In this document: piece by piece, positions 17,784 through 26,216 of the stretch
Numbering within the stretch: the first letter of the stretch is position 1
Layout of the letters: every line of letters starts with the position of its first letter
Source of the DNA: Bradyrhizobium agreste
Lineage (GTDB): Bacteria > Pseudomonadota > Alphaproteobacteria > Rhizobiales > Xanthobacteraceae
NCBI RefSeq assembly: GCF_016031625.1
Contig: NZ_JACCHP010000006.1
Location: 1-64,000, forward strand
Direction of reading: 5' to 3'
DNA length: 64,000 nucleotides
Notes under the pieces: generated by a model
Databases searched by the model: none
Seen by the model: the letters and a program-made list of their open reading frames with translations, nothing else
Told to the model about the DNA's origin: nothing
Position numbers and translations under genes: made by a program

Positions 17784-18140
17784 CTAATCGACGTCCGCAA
17801 GCTTGTGCAGCGTCGCGCCGAAGATCTGGCTGGCCTTGCCGACCAGCGCAGTCCCGGTCATCTCCCCGCGCGTTTCGGTGAAGCTGCCGGTGACGCCGAT
17901 GCCGACGGGGGCAGGGCCGCCGAACAGCGGGTTGTCATCGCCCCGAGGTGTCGTGTGCCGTTGCACCAGCACCTCGCCCTTGAAGGTGTTGTTGTCCTTC
18001 ACCGTGTAGCTGCCGGTGTAATAGAGGTAGGCATCGCCGCCGAGAATCTTGCCGTCGCGGAAAAGAATCACGCCGCTGCCCTTGCCGACTCGACCATCGA
18101 GCAGGGTCACGTGAATTGAATAGAGGCCGTTCTTCATAAC
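17784..18140 (-). CDS. GrlR-like regulatory protein
   Basis: A 118-residue protein beginning MKNGLYSIHVTLLDGRVGKG and including GVILFRDGKILGGDAYLYY, GSYTV and a later TGSFTETRGEMTG repeat-like segment. This matches the GrlR family of small beta-barrel proteins, known as repressors of type III secretion regulators in enteropathogens. Here there is no secretion locus, so a general lipocalin-like or regulatory role is more likely. Start set at the family-typical MKNGLYS (18140) rather than 18161. Its stop directly abuts the kinase stop. Confidence 0.7.
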   Translation of the reverse strand, partial: VMKNGLYSIHVTLLDGRVGKGSGVILFRDGKILGGDAYLYYTGSYTVKDNNTFKGEVLVQRHTTPRGDDNPLFGGPAPVGIGVTGSFTETRGEMTGTALVGKASQIFGATLHKLADVD

Positions 18141-18391
18141 GTCCCGCAGGCCGGCCGCCATCGCCCAATGGCGTAACCGGTCCGGCTTTTATGCCAAAGC
18201 CCATCCTCTCGCGCAACGCGGCAGTTTGCCGGTCAGCGCGCCGACCCGCGAGCCGTAGTTGTCCCGGCTTGTCCGTGACACTGTCATGACGCTCAGATGG
18301 TGAGGCGAGGCCTAACGTTGCGAATCAGAGTTGGCCCGCGAAATGCATAACCTTTGTTGCACTGGCCGCGGGGTGCTGGAGCAAGACGAAC

Positions 18392-18889
18392 GTGACCAAC
18401 TGGATCGATTCCGGCGGCAATGAGCCGCGTCTGTACGGTGCGCGTCCTACGAATTGCAAAAGCGAACAACGACGGATTGGCGGTGCGATAAGCCGGGGAA
18501 ACCTGACGAGGCTGGCGCCCGCCTTGGCGTTGATCGCGCTCGCAGCCTCCTCGGGGCACGCGCGCGACCGCGGGCAGTTCGCCAACACCAGTCCCGAATT
18601 GAAGGCCTGGTTCGACAGTTTGCGCAGCGGCAAGGGACCTTGCTGCTCCGATGCCGACGGTTCGGCGCTCTCGGACTCCGACTGGGACAGTAAGGACGGG
18701 CATTATCGCGTTCGTGTCCCGCGCTATGGCTACGCGCTCGATGGCCAGCAGCAGGAGCTCGTCTGGGTCGACGTGCCCGCGGAGGCCGTGATCTCGGAGC
18801 CGAATCGGGTGGGACGCACCATGGTCTGGCCGATCTACGGCTACATGGGCGTCACCATCCGTTGCTTTATGCCCGGCAGCATGACTTAG
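18392..18889 (+). CDS. Exported protein of unknown function, Cys-containing
   Basis: Up to 165 residues. A signal-like stretch (LTRLAPALALIALAASSGHA) is followed by a mature domain with GKGPCCSDADG and a C-terminal GVTIRCFMPGSMT, suggesting disulfide formation in the periplasm. Aromatic-rich segments (WDSKDGHYRVRVPRYGYAL, MVWPIYGYMGV) make a real fold likely. The start is uncertain: the GTG at 18392 leaves 30 unusual residues before the signal, and a later alternative start is possible. No recognised domain. Confidence 0.6.
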   Translation: MTNWIDSGGNEPRLYGARPTNCKSEQRRIGGAISRGNLTRLAPALALIALAASSGHARDRGQFANTSPELKAWFDSLRSGKGPCCSDADGSALSDSDWDSKDGHYRVRVPRYGYALDGQQQELVWVDVPAEAVISEPNRVGRTMVWPIYGYMGVTIRCFMPGSMT

Positions 18890-18941
18890 CCGTCGGGCGT
18901 GACGTCGTCGCCGGCCCTGAGACCGCCGGCGCCCCGTTACG

Positions 18942-19328
18942 TCAGGCGTATTTCTTGTCGCGCTCGAGCAGCTCGATTGAGATGCCTTCGGGCCCGCGGA
19001 TGAAGCAGATGCGTACGCCGGGACGAATGGTCGTCGGCTCGCGCGTGAAGGTGACACCTTTGGCCTTGATCTCGGCGGCGACCGCGTCGATGTCCTTCAC
19101 CGTCAGGCCGAAATGGTCGAGGCCCTGATGCGGGTGCGGAGGTGGCGGGCTGACGGCGCTGTCGCCCTCGAGCGGCGCGATGAAGATCCTGGCCCCGCCG
19201 AGGTTCACGTCGATCCGCCCTGGCGCGCGCACGATCTCGCCACCAAGGACGTCCCGCAGCCAGGCCGCGGTGGCTTCCGGATCGGGGCTACGCAGATGGA
19301 CGTGATCCCAAGCGACGGCGAACGGCAT
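18942..19328 (-). CDS. VOC-family (glyoxalase-like) protein
   Basis: A 128-residue single VOC module. It begins AVAWDHVHLRSPDPEATAAW, has a central LDHFGLTVKDIDAV and ends with RGPEGISIELLER; the His and Glu residues at these positions match usual metal ligands. Family members include glyoxalases, fosfomycin-resistance proteins and dioxygenases; substrate unknown. It is monocistronic. Confidence 0.82.
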   Translation of the reverse strand: MPFAVAWDHVHLRSPDPEATAAWLRDVLGGEIVRAPGRIDVNLGGARIFIAPLEGDSAVSPPPPHPHQGLDHFGLTVKDIDAVAAEIKAKGVTFTREPTTIRPGVRICFIRGPEGISIELLERDKKYA

Positions 19329-19509
19329 TCATAGTCTCCCAACGGGTCTTTTCGATGCGACGGCGCATGTTAACGACATCGGTCGGTGGCCCACCACCGC
19401 CGTTGCCGACTCGCATGACATTGGGGAACCTTAGTTCCTCGCCCGAATTAAGGTAAGCTGTGACAGGATCCATCTTCGATGGTGCTGCAGCCGCAATCGG
19501 TGTGCAACC

Positions 19510-20082
19510 ATGAATGCGAGGCTCGACCGACTCGGATTGGGGCGCTTCGCCGGCACCGGCGAACGACTTGCGCGGGCGGTGACGATTGCGAGCGTCTCAT
19601 TTGGCCGAAGCCTTCTGTGGTTGCTGGCGGCCATTATCGTCGGCAGCGGCATCTGGATGCTGCTGCCTTTTTCCAAGGGCAACAGTGCCGAGCCGGTGAG
19701 GGCGGAGCTGGCGGCTGTTGAAGCGCCTCCCTCCGGCGATGCGTCGGCAATAACCTCGCCGGCGTCCGAAGCCCAGTTGCCGGCGACGGCAGAACTTGGT
19801 CGTCTCAGGATATCGTCGCAGACTTGGCGTCGCGGCGGTCTTGGCTCCAAAGCCCTAGTGACGTTCACGCTGCGAAACGACAATGACTATGCCGTAAGAG
19901 ATGTCGAGATCGTCTGCGCCTTCACGCGGCGCGACGGAAGTCATCTGACCGACCGCAGCCGGGTGCTGGCGGATTCGGTCAGCATGAAGAGCCGCAAGAC
20001 CTTTGTCCGTATCCCAATTGGCTTCGTCAACGTGAATGCCGATCAGGCAAAATGTTCCCCGGTTGCAGCACGCCGCGCTTGA
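19510..20082 (+). CDS. Membrane-anchored protein of unknown function
   Basis: A 190-residue protein with one membrane helix near residues 36-55 (LLWLLAAIIVGSGIWMLLPF). A disordered linker follows, then a C-terminal beta-rich domain (ALVTFTLRNDNDYAVRDVEIVCAF) resembling FxLYD-type extracytoplasmic domains. Function unknown. One cysteine pair (Cys in VEIVCAF and in DQAKCSP) may form a disulfide. Confidence 0.65.
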   Translation: MNARLDRLGLGRFAGTGERLARAVTIASVSFGRSLLWLLAAIIVGSGIWMLLPFSKGNSAEPVRAELAAVEAPPSGDASAITSPASEAQLPATAELGRLRISSQTWRRGGLGSKALVTFTLRNDNDYAVRDVEIVCAFTRRDGSHLTDRSRVLADSVSMKSRKTFVRIPIGFVNVNADQAKCSPVAARRA

Positions 20083-20244
20083 AGGCGGGCCCGTCCCGGT
20101 AGCTGAAAAGTTACCCTCTGCGATCCTTGGCCGAAAACCATGCATCACCATTTGAACCGAACGGCTGGGCCAGGAACCAATTGGAAGATCGCCTGTTGAG
20201 GCGAGCAGAGCCCACGCGGGGATGCGGGGGGCGGAGCGCGGCCA

Positions 20245-20763
20245 ATGCCCATCTTTAGGTATTTCATTTTTGTCGGTGGAGCTTTGCTCGCACTGCTGTT
20301 CGCGGCGGATTTCGTTGTCCCGGCGCCGCCCGTAGCACAGGCGGTCGCGACCACAGGCAACGACCAGCCGTTGATCCGAATCCGGTCCGATCGCCATCTG
20401 CCTGAGCGCGTGGTCCTCGACACCAGCCAGCCGACGATTGCCGCACCCGCGGTTCAGACCGCCGCAGTTGCGGCTCCCCGGCCCCCGGTACAGGAGAGCT
20501 TGTCGCCGGCTTTGGCCGAGATGTCGGCAAAGACGCGGGTGCGCGAGACCTTCGCCCAATTCACGCCAGCGCCGAGGGCCGGGAGCGCCGCAGCCAGGAA
20601 GTCCGACGCGGCCCAGCCCCAGACGCCCCAGGCTCAAGCTTCTCCTGTCCAGGCTCAGCCCAAGCGGAAGATCGCCAGGACGCATCCGGCGCAGCAGCCG
20701 GGCCGTCCCATGATGCTGGTCGCACAGCAGCCGCATTTCGGCCTGTTCAACACGACCTGGTGA
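20245..20763 (+). CDS. Secreted or anchored Pro/Ala/Gln-rich protein
   Basis: A 172-residue protein with an N-terminal hydrophobic segment (YFIFVGGALLALLFAADFVV). The rest is low-complexity and rich in Ala, Pro and Gln, with a basic patch PKRKIARTHPAQQPGR near the C-terminus. No known domain. Similar short proteins are frequent in Bradyrhizobium-type genomes. The final HFGLFNTTW resembles endings seen in other members of that group (moderate certainty). Confidence 0.6.
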   Translation: MPIFRYFIFVGGALLALLFAADFVVPAPPVAQAVATTGNDQPLIRIRSDRHLPERVVLDTSQPTIAAPAVQTAAVAAPRPPVQESLSPALAEMSAKTRVRETFAQFTPAPRAGSAAARKSDAAQPQTPQAQASPVQAQPKRKIARTHPAQQPGRPMMLVAQQPHFGLFNTTW

Positions 20764-20915
20764 CGGCGCCTTCGGCCCCGCTTCGATCGAGGTAGGAAGG
20801 GCTTTTTATTGGCCGGCCTCTCTGCTAATTCGAACCCGATCTGAACGCCGTCGGGAGTGCTGGCTCATCGCCAGCGCCGGGGGCCGAATTTCGGTGGCCC
20901 ACTCTCCGGGCCAGG

Positions 20916-20992
20916 GCGCTCGTAGCTCAGCTGGATAGAGCATCGGATTTCGATTCCGAGGGTCGGAGGTTCGAATCCTTCCGAGCGCGCCA
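20916..20992 (+). tRNA. tRNA-Arg (anticodon TCG)
   Basis: The acceptor stem GCGCTCG pairs with CGAGCGC, and the D-stem GCTC pairs with GAGC. The anticodon stem TCGGA/TCCGA encloses the loop TTTCGAT (20948-20954) with anticodon TCG at 20950-20952. The T-arm GGAGG-TTCGAAT-CCTTC is canonical apart from a G-T pair. The 3' CCA is encoded (20990-20992). The tRNA reads CGA and wobble codons. No integrase or 3'-end duplication is visible nearby. Confidence 0.97.
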
Positions 20993-21055
20993 GTTTGTTC
21001 CATATATGTTCCAGGCCGACGCGGCCGGGGTCACCGTCGCGAGGGCATAGCGTGC

Positions 21056-22021
21056 TCAGCTTGCTCGGATACCACTTTGCCGGCCGCGTGCCAGCGTGTC
21101 GGAGGGCGCCTCGTGGAAGATCGCGCGGTAGGCTGCGGCAAATTCGCCGAGATGATGGAAGCCCTGGGCACGTGCGCAGGTGGCCACGGTGACGCCCCCG
21201 CCCTTGAGCAGGCGGGCGCGGGTCGCCCATAGCCTCTTCAGGCGAATGTATTGGTGCAGGCTCATGCCTCGCACCTTGCTGACGGCGCCGCCGAGCGTAC
21301 GGATCGAGACGTCGAACTCGCGGGCGAGATCGGCTGTATAGATCGGAGCGGTCGGATAGGTGGCGACGTAGTCGTCGATGCGCCGCACGAGCTTGATCGC
21401 CCGCTCGCTGTGGACCGAGGTGCTCCGATCCGACATCGGATCGATTAGAAACAGATCGTCGAGCGCGAGCAGCAGGCCTTCCTGCAGATGGGCCGCAGCC
21501 TCGGTCGTCTCGAACAGGCCCGGCTGCACTGACGCAGTGCGCAGGATATCGAGCAGGAGCTGTCGGGCGTGGAGCAGGGCGGGCCGGTTCGCGACATGGG
21601 CGCGCAAATGGTCGGCGCGGTCGAACCAGCCCCGGTCTCTCAGCTCGGGGGAGAAGATGATCATGGCGTGATGATTGGTCTGCGGCTCGACGAAATGGCA
21701 CTCGTCGTTGCCGTGGAGGGCAGCGAAGAAGCGGGCGTCGAGATCCACACCTTTGAAGTTGACCTGAAGATCGTCGGTCATCGACAGGATCACCATCCCG
21801 CCAGGCATGCGATAGGCGGTGTCGAGGATCCGCGCGAACGATCTCATCACGATGATGCGGCATGCCGGCAGGGAGACGATGGCTCGGGCCGCCGCAAAGT
21901 TCGGGATGTCGAGCGGAATGCTCCTCGCATCCTCCATCGTCTCGATCGGCCAAAACGCATCGACATCGGAGAAGCCGATCAGTTGAAGCGCAGAGGAGGG
22001 AGCGAGGTCGTCGAACAACAT
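21056..22021 (-). CDS. AraC-family transcriptional regulator
   Basis: A regulator of about 321 residues. The N-terminal two thirds form a variable sensing domain. The C-terminal third is an AraC DNA-binding domain with two helix-turn-helix units: IYTADLAREFDVSIRTLGGA, then VTVATCARAQGFHHLGEFAA followed by YRAIFHEAPS. The start was placed at ATG 22021; a TTG start at 22054 would add 11 residues. No obvious target gene is adjacent; the nearest are a tRNA and a small secreted protein. It probably controls distant genes or itself. Confidence 0.85.
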   Translation of the reverse strand: MLFDDLAPSSALQLIGFSDVDAFWPIETMEDARSIPLDIPNFAAARAIVSLPACRIIVMRSFARILDTAYRMPGGMVILSMTDDLQVNFKGVDLDARFFAALHGNDECHFVEPQTNHHAMIIFSPELRDRGWFDRADHLRAHVANRPALLHARQLLLDILRTASVQPGLFETTEAAAHLQEGLLLALDDLFLIDPMSDRSTSVHSERAIKLVRRIDDYVATYPTAPIYTADLAREFDVSIRTLGGAVSKVRGMSLHQYIRLKRLWATRARLLKGGGVTVATCARAQGFHHLGEFAAAYRAIFHEAPSDTLARGRQSGIRAS

Positions 22022-22252
22022 GATTCTGGCCGGCCGCTGAAAAGAGACAATCAAATGAACGTCGCTGCATCGTCATCAATGGCGAAACATCGCGTTTCAG
22101 TAAACCGAATTTCAGGCCGTAGTATTGCGGACATCATGCCTTGCGGTCCGTCGGATAATCGCCGTTTCTCGACGTTCTGCACGTTCATGTTGACGGTACC
22201 GAAACACGATCGGTTAAGTCGTCAAGAGCGACCTTTCGGCTGATCTCAATCT

Positions 22253-22266
22253 TTGATCTAGATCAC
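22253..22266. promoter_or_regulatory. FixK/FNR-like box
   Basis: TTGATCTAGATCAC matches the dyad TTGA-N6-TCAA of Crp/Fnr-family FixK or FNR sites at all but the last position. It lies about 230 bases upstream of the AraC start. Distance and the one mismatch keep confidence low. Confidence 0.3.
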
Positions 22267-22319
22267 ACATGAATGGCTTCGGGCAGCAATCGCTGCGCAA
22301 TACACGATCTCGCAAAAGC

Positions 22320-22339
22320 GAAGGGGCCCGAGGGCCCCT
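22320..22339. terminator. Short GC hairpin after the tyrosine-rich protein gene
   Basis: AAGGGGCCC and GGGCCCCTT pair perfectly around a 2-base core, eight bases beyond the stop of the minus-strand gene at 22347. On the minus strand a few A/T-rich bases follow. A rho-independent terminator is plausible. Confidence 0.5.
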
Positions 22340-22346
22340 TCAAACG

Positions 22347-22625
22347 TCACCAACGGCGATAGCCGTAGTACCCATAATAGCGCGGACCATAATAGGGCGG
22401 CCCATAATACCGCGGGCCGTAATAATATGGCCGCGGCCTGTAGTAGCCATAATAGTTCGGCCGCCACCAGCACTGTCCCCAGGCGTCGCAGACCATGCGG
22501 ACCTGCTCGACGCCGGAGACCTGCGGTGTCGCAGGTGCAGGCGCGACGGGCATGGCGGATGCCGTCGACGATGCAACGAGGGCGCCGAACAGGGACGCGG
22601 CCAATCGGCCAGTATTGAGGTTCAT
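22347..22625 (-). CDS. Small secreted Tyr/Arg/Pro-rich protein
   Basis: A 92-residue protein with a signal peptide (residues 1-24, cleaved after a VASSTASA-type site). A short conserved segment, VCDAWGQCWWRPNYYG, has two cysteines. The tail is made of YYGPRYYGPPYYGP-like repeats. The layout resembles alphaproteobacterial proteins with a cysteine-containing prefix before Tyr/Gly repeats. Function unknown; a cell-envelope role is likely. ATG 22625 has GGAGGAAGAC just upstream. Confidence 0.75.
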   Translation of the reverse strand: MNLNTGRLAASLFGALVASSTASAMPVAPAPATPQVSGVEQVRMVCDAWGQCWWRPNYYGYYRPRPYYYGPRYYGPPYYGPRYYGYYGYRRW

Positions 22626-22873
22626 GATGTCTTCCTCCGCTCACGCGATGCAGGATATCGAGGTTGTTCTGATCAAATTGTGGCCGAACCGAAATGTAAT
22701 ACAGATGAACAAACCTTCGGCGACCCTAACGTCACGGCTCGGCAGCGCGGTGTAGGCCGACAGGCCACGCCGTGACTTGACCTTGATCCTGCGCAATTCG
22801 CAAGCTTGCCTTGGCTCTTACTGTCACCGTCATGGCAGTGGCGTGGTGCCTGCTGCCGGGCAAGGTGACCTGA

Positions 22874-23284
22874 ATGCGAGTCATTCCAGATCTGTCGATC
22901 TCGCCGGAGAAGGTGTTCTTCGTCATCTCGAAATCGCGCCGGTCCGACAGCGAAGCGGGCGGGGGTGGCGTCGTCCTGGACTTCGGCGACGACGACATGA
23001 GCTACGGCCGCGGTGGGCGCGGCGAAACCACCGACCGTGCGGAGCTCGCGGGCTTCATCCGCGCTCTCAATGTTGACGAGCAGATCGATCTCGTGGCGCT
23101 GACCTGGCTTGGCCGCGGCGACGGTGATCTCGCCGATTGGCGTCAACTACGCGCTCAGGCCGCGCAGGCGCATAACCAGCGCACCGCGTCCTACCTGATC
23201 GGCACGCCAATGCTCGCGGACTATCTGGAAGAGGCGATGACGCAATTCGGCAAATCCTTCGAGGAATTCGAAGAACAGCTCTGA
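22874..23284 (+). CDS. DUF3775 family protein
   Basis: A 136-residue soluble protein. The C-terminal half (LVALTWLGRGD, YLIGTPMLADYLEEAM and FGKSFEEFEEQL) matches the alphaproteobacterial DUF3775 family. An acidic and Gly-rich middle (GGGGVVLDFGDDDMSYGRGG) is typical as well. Function unknown. It is followed 40 bases later by the host-attachment gene on the same strand, probably cotranscribed. Confidence 0.75.
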   Translation: MRVIPDLSISPEKVFFVISKSRRSDSEAGGGGVVLDFGDDDMSYGRGGRGETTDRAELAGFIRALNVDEQIDLVALTWLGRGDGDLADWRQLRAQAAQAHNQRTASYLIGTPMLADYLEEAMTQFGKSFEEFEEQL

Positions 23285-23324
23285 TGCCGGATGCGGCGTC
23301 TGCAAGTGTCAAGGAGAAGTTGCG

Positions 23325-23786
23325 ATGGACAAGATGAGAATGGACAAGGGTGACTGGCTGGTCGTGTGCGACGGGCGCAAGGCGCTGATTCTGGAAAACC
23401 TCGGCGACGACATGTTTCCCAACCTCCACACCAAGGAGGTGCACGAGCAGCCCAATCCCGCGACCGCCGCTCAAGGGTCCGACGCGCCGGGCCGGTTGCA
23501 TGGCGCATCCGGCGGCGCACGCAGCTCGGTCGAGCAGACCGATTGGCACGACGAGGCCGAGCGCGCCTTTCTGCGGAGCCTGGCTGGCCGGCTCGATGCT
23601 GCCGTCAGCTCCGGTGAGACCACGGCCCTGACCATGGTGGCCTCGCCGCGTGCGCTCGGCATGATCCGCGCCGACTATTCGGACGGGCTGCGCAAGGCGC
23701 TGCAGGGGGAAGTCGGCAAGGATCTGGTCAAGCTGCCGGTCTACGAGATCGAGAAGCAATTGCTGCGGTCGGGCGCCGCCAAATAG
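23325..23786 (+). CDS. Host attachment family protein
   Basis: A 153-residue protein matching the family named for a protein required for attachment to host cells (AtsE type). It starts KGDWLVVCDGRKALILENLG and includes the internal FLRSLAGRLDAA and VASPRALGMIRADYSDGLRK, with the common KDLVKLPVYEIEKQL ending. Family members are predicted translation/RNase-like folds and the attachment role is weakly supported. It lies just after the DUF3775 gene. Confidence 0.85.
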   Translation: MDKMRMDKGDWLVVCDGRKALILENLGDDMFPNLHTKEVHEQPNPATAAQGSDAPGRLHGASGGARSSVEQTDWHDEAERAFLRSLAGRLDAAVSSGETTALTMVASPRALGMIRADYSDGLRKALQGEVGKDLVKLPVYEIEKQLLRSGAAK

Positions 23787-23811
23787 AGAGGACCCGTAGA
23801 GCCGCGGCGCC

Positions 23812-24075
23812 TCAGTAGCAGGGGTGCCGCCGGCGGTCCTGGCCAATATAAGCGGCTGCGCTGCGGTAGCAGTGGTTGGTCGCCGGGCCGTCATAGTAGG
23901 CGAAGGTGCCGGGGGTGATACCTGGGCCGTAATTGTGTAGGTAGCTGATCGGGTAGGGCAGCGGGTTCGGGTAGGAGCGGTGGTACCGGTGGCGACCGTG
24001 CGCCTCCGCGAGGGCAGGCGCGAGGACCGCAGCCATCAGGACCGCAACCGCGGCGACACGCGTCAACTTGCTCAT
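23812..24075 (-). CDS. Small secreted His/Tyr-rich protein
   Basis: An 87-residue protein. The start was chosen at ATG 24075 (MSKLTRVAAVAVLMAAVLAP), which has GGAG upstream and begins a clear signal peptide ending at ALAEA. The mature part (HGRHRYHRSYPNPLPYPIS) is rich in His, Tyr and Pro, ends HPCY and holds a second Cys in NHCYRS. Function unknown; a periplasmic metal-binding or structural role is possible. Confidence 0.65.
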   Translation of the reverse strand: MSKLTRVAAVAVLMAAVLAPALAEAHGRHRYHRSYPNPLPYPISYLHNYGPGITPGTFAYYDGPATNHCYRSAAAYIGQDRRRHPCY

Positions 24076-24375
24076 CTCGATTCTCCGGACCCCCGCTCGA
24101 ATAGTCAGCCAGTTATAGCAATTTTCGGGGGCCAGCATCGCTCCGGCGGCGTGAAATCAAGGCCAGTCCCGCAGATTTCCGGGTGGGTGTGACAGAATTG
24201 CCGGACACGCGGCCAAAAGCTGCCCATTTTTGGCCTTTTCGGGATGCTTAACGAATTCCCCACACAAGTATGACCAAAAACTATTCGGTTAAGAATTCTG
24301 CCGCCGGCCCCGGGGGATGTTTTGCCAGTCCCTCGAGTCCGGTGCATTCCTGAAGGCCTTCGTCGTCATCTCGCC
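24076..24375. other. AT-richer intergenic region
   Basis: About 300 bases between divergent genes. It contains the two related short words CTTAACGAATTC (24247-24258) and GGTTAAGAATTC (24287-24298) and an AT-rich core between them. It probably holds the promoters for both genes, but no precise elements can be set by eye. Confidence 0.4.
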
Positions 24376-24822
24376 ATGCGCATCACGCTTCCAGGTCTGC
24401 TGTTGCTCTGCCTCGCCGCTGCCACGCCAGCACGCGCCGAGCTGCATATCACCCGCGACCACGGCGGGTATGTCGAGGAGTACAAGGCCAAGTACAAGCG
24501 GGTGCGCGAAAAGGGCGAGCGGGTCATCATCGACGGCATCTGCAATTCGGCCTGCACGCTCGTGCTCGGCATCGTGCCGATGAACAAGATCTGCGTGACG
24601 CCGCGCGCAAGCCTCGGCTTCCACCAGGCCTATTACGACAAGGCGTTCACCTTCGGCATCAAGGTCACCAGCGCCGAGGGCACCTCAGATCTCATGTCCT
24701 ACTACCCCGACACGGTGAAGGATTGGATTCGCCGCAATGGTGGGCTCACCACCGACATGAAGAAGATCAAGAACGGGGTCGAGCTCTGGAAGATCGTCAA
24801 TCCCTGTCCGGAAGAATGGTGA
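24376..24822 (+). CDS. Exported ClpP/crotonase-like protein of unknown function
   Basis: A 148-residue protein starting at ATG 24376 with a signal peptide (ITLPGLLLLCLAAATPARA). The mature part has ERVIIDGICNSACTLVLG followed by CVTPRASLGFHQAYYD, the pattern of periplasmic ClpP-fold proteins in which a Ser or Cys near GICNSACT and a His (GFHQ) occupy the catalytic positions. Other in-frame starts upstream (24322) lack signal character. Substrate unknown. Confidence 0.65.
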   Translation: MRITLPGLLLLCLAAATPARAELHITRDHGGYVEEYKAKYKRVREKGERVIIDGICNSACTLVLGIVPMNKICVTPRASLGFHQAYYDKAFTFGIKVTSAEGTSDLMSYYPDTVKDWIRRNGGLTTDMKKIKNGVELWKIVNPCPEEW

Positions 24823-24909
24823 GCGGCTGAGCCGGACATCGTCCGTCGCGCATCGTCACGACGAAATTCGCATTGCCGCATGGCCAACGGTGGGGCAATG
24901 AGGGCGGCA

Positions 24910-25782
24910 ATGAACCATAATCAAGAAACCCTGGCCGCCCGCGCCGCGCCGATCCTGTTCGTGCTGCTTTGGAGCACCGGATTCATCGGCACCAAATACG
25001 TCGTCAGCAATGCCGATCCCTTGACCTATCTCGCCATCCGCATGGCGATCGTGGTAGGGCTGATGGCAATCATCGCAGGCATCGCGCGGCCGAAATGGCC
25101 GGACCGCGCCGGCATCGTGCACAGCGCGGTCGCCGGCATCCTCGTCCACGGCTTCTATCTCGGCGGCACCGCGATTGCGATCGCGCATTCGATTCCGGCC
25201 GGCCTTTCCGCGCTGATCCCGGGCCTGCAGCCGATCCTGACCTCGACCATCGCCAATCGCTGGCTTGGCGAACGGGTCACGCCGCTGCAATGGGCCGGGC
25301 TCGGGCTCGGCCTCGGCGGGGTGGTTCTGATCCTGCACAACCGCCCGATGACCGGCGAAGCCGGGCTCGGCTGGCTCGCCTCGGTGGTGTCGCTGGTCAG
25401 CATCACGCTCGGCACGCTCTATCAGCGCCGCTACTGCAATCACATCGACTGGCGTGCCGGCAATCTCGTGCAGTACGTGGCAGTCACCATCTTCTTCACG
25501 GTCGGCGCCTTCCTGTTCGAGGATCGCGTGGTGCACTGGACGCGGGAATTCGTCCTCGCGCTCGCCTGGCTCGCGGTTGCGCTCTCGATCGGATCGATCG
25601 GGCTGTTGTATTGGCTGATCCGCCACGCCGCGGCGACCTCGGTCGCGAGCCTGTTCTATCTGGTTCCGGCCGTCACGGCCCTGATGGCCTATCTGCTGTT
25701 CGGAGAAAAGCTGGACGCGATTGCCATTGCGGGCATGGCGCTCTGCGCCACAGCGGTTTTCGTCGTCAATCGGCGGTCCTGA
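24910..25782 (+). CDS. DMT-superfamily transporter (EamA type)
   Basis: About 290 residues with ten hydrophobic helices in two EamA repeats. Helix 1 reads APILFVLLWSTGFIGTKYVV; the second repeat opens LASVVSLVSITLGTLYQRRY. Family members are small-metabolite exporters. In-frame ATGs at 24880 and 24898 are alternative starts. It shares only superfamily resemblance with the transporter at 14055. Confidence 0.85.
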   Translation: MNHNQETLAARAAPILFVLLWSTGFIGTKYVVSNADPLTYLAIRMAIVVGLMAIIAGIARPKWPDRAGIVHSAVAGILVHGFYLGGTAIAIAHSIPAGLSALIPGLQPILTSTIANRWLGERVTPLQWAGLGLGLGGVVLILHNRPMTGEAGLGWLASVVSLVSITLGTLYQRRYCNHIDWRAGNLVQYVAVTIFFTVGAFLFEDRVVHWTREFVLALAWLAVALSIGSIGLLYWLIRHAAATSVASLFYLVPAVTALMAYLLFGEKLDAIAIAGMALCATAVFVVNRRS

Positions 25783-25856
25783 CGGCGTGCACGGGCCTGA
25801 CGGTAGGCGCGCGCGTCTCCGGGCGCGCCCGCACCCGGAGACGTCTGCCGGTGCGA

Positions 25857-26150
25857 TCAGCGCTTGGCCTTCTTGGCCTTCTTCTTCGACTTGCCGGCTT
25901 TCTTGGCCGCCTTTTTCGCAGACTTTTTCGCGGCCTTCTTGGACGATTTCTTTGCGGCCTTCTTTGTCGTCTTCTTCGCAGCCTTCTTGGTTTTCGTCTT
26001 GGCGGCCTTCTTCGGCGCTACTTTCTTCGCGACCTTCTTGGCGGCTTTCTTCACCTGCTTGACTGCGGTGACTGCCGCGTCCTTGGTCGTTTCCACGGCA
26101 GTGGTGATCGTCTCCATCGCCTGTTCGGTGATCGGCTTCTCGTCGTCCAT
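25857..26150 (-). CDS. Histone H1-like Lys/Ala-rich protein
   Basis: A 97-residue protein. The N-terminal third is acidic to neutral and helical ([20 protein letters not shown]). The rest is repeated KKAAKK-type units ([20 protein letters not shown]) ending KAKR. Such tails resemble bacterial H1-like and AlgP-type DNA-binding proteins. The start was taken at 26150 because the family usually lacks the extra MQTVGDD. Likely nucleoid-associated or DNA-compacting. Confidence 0.75.
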   Translation of the reverse strand: MDDEKPITEQAMETITTAVETTKDAAVTAVKQVKKAAKKVAKKVAPKKAAKTKTKKAAKKTTKKAAKKSSKKAAKKSAKKAAKKAGKSKKKAKKAKR

Positions 26151-26216
26151 ATCGTCCCCCACGGTTTGCATGGAGCGATGACGATAGCGGGTTTCGAAAT
26201 TGTGTCAAAGCGACGC

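Larger units (their letters stand above)
22022..22346. other. Intergenic region upstream of the AraC gene
   Basis: About 325 bases with no gene. The part nearest the AraC gene is its likely promoter region. It contains a FixK/FNR-like dyad (22253-22266, listed separately). The right end is the 3' flank of the minus-strand tyrosine-rich secreted protein gene; a GGGGCCC-rich hairpin (AAGGGGCCCGAGGGCCCCTT at 22320-22339) may act as its terminator. Confidence 0.6.

Noticed and set aside
20916..21055. tRNA-Arg as an attachment site for an island
   Set aside because: No integrase gene and no duplicate of the tRNA 3' end was found in the window.
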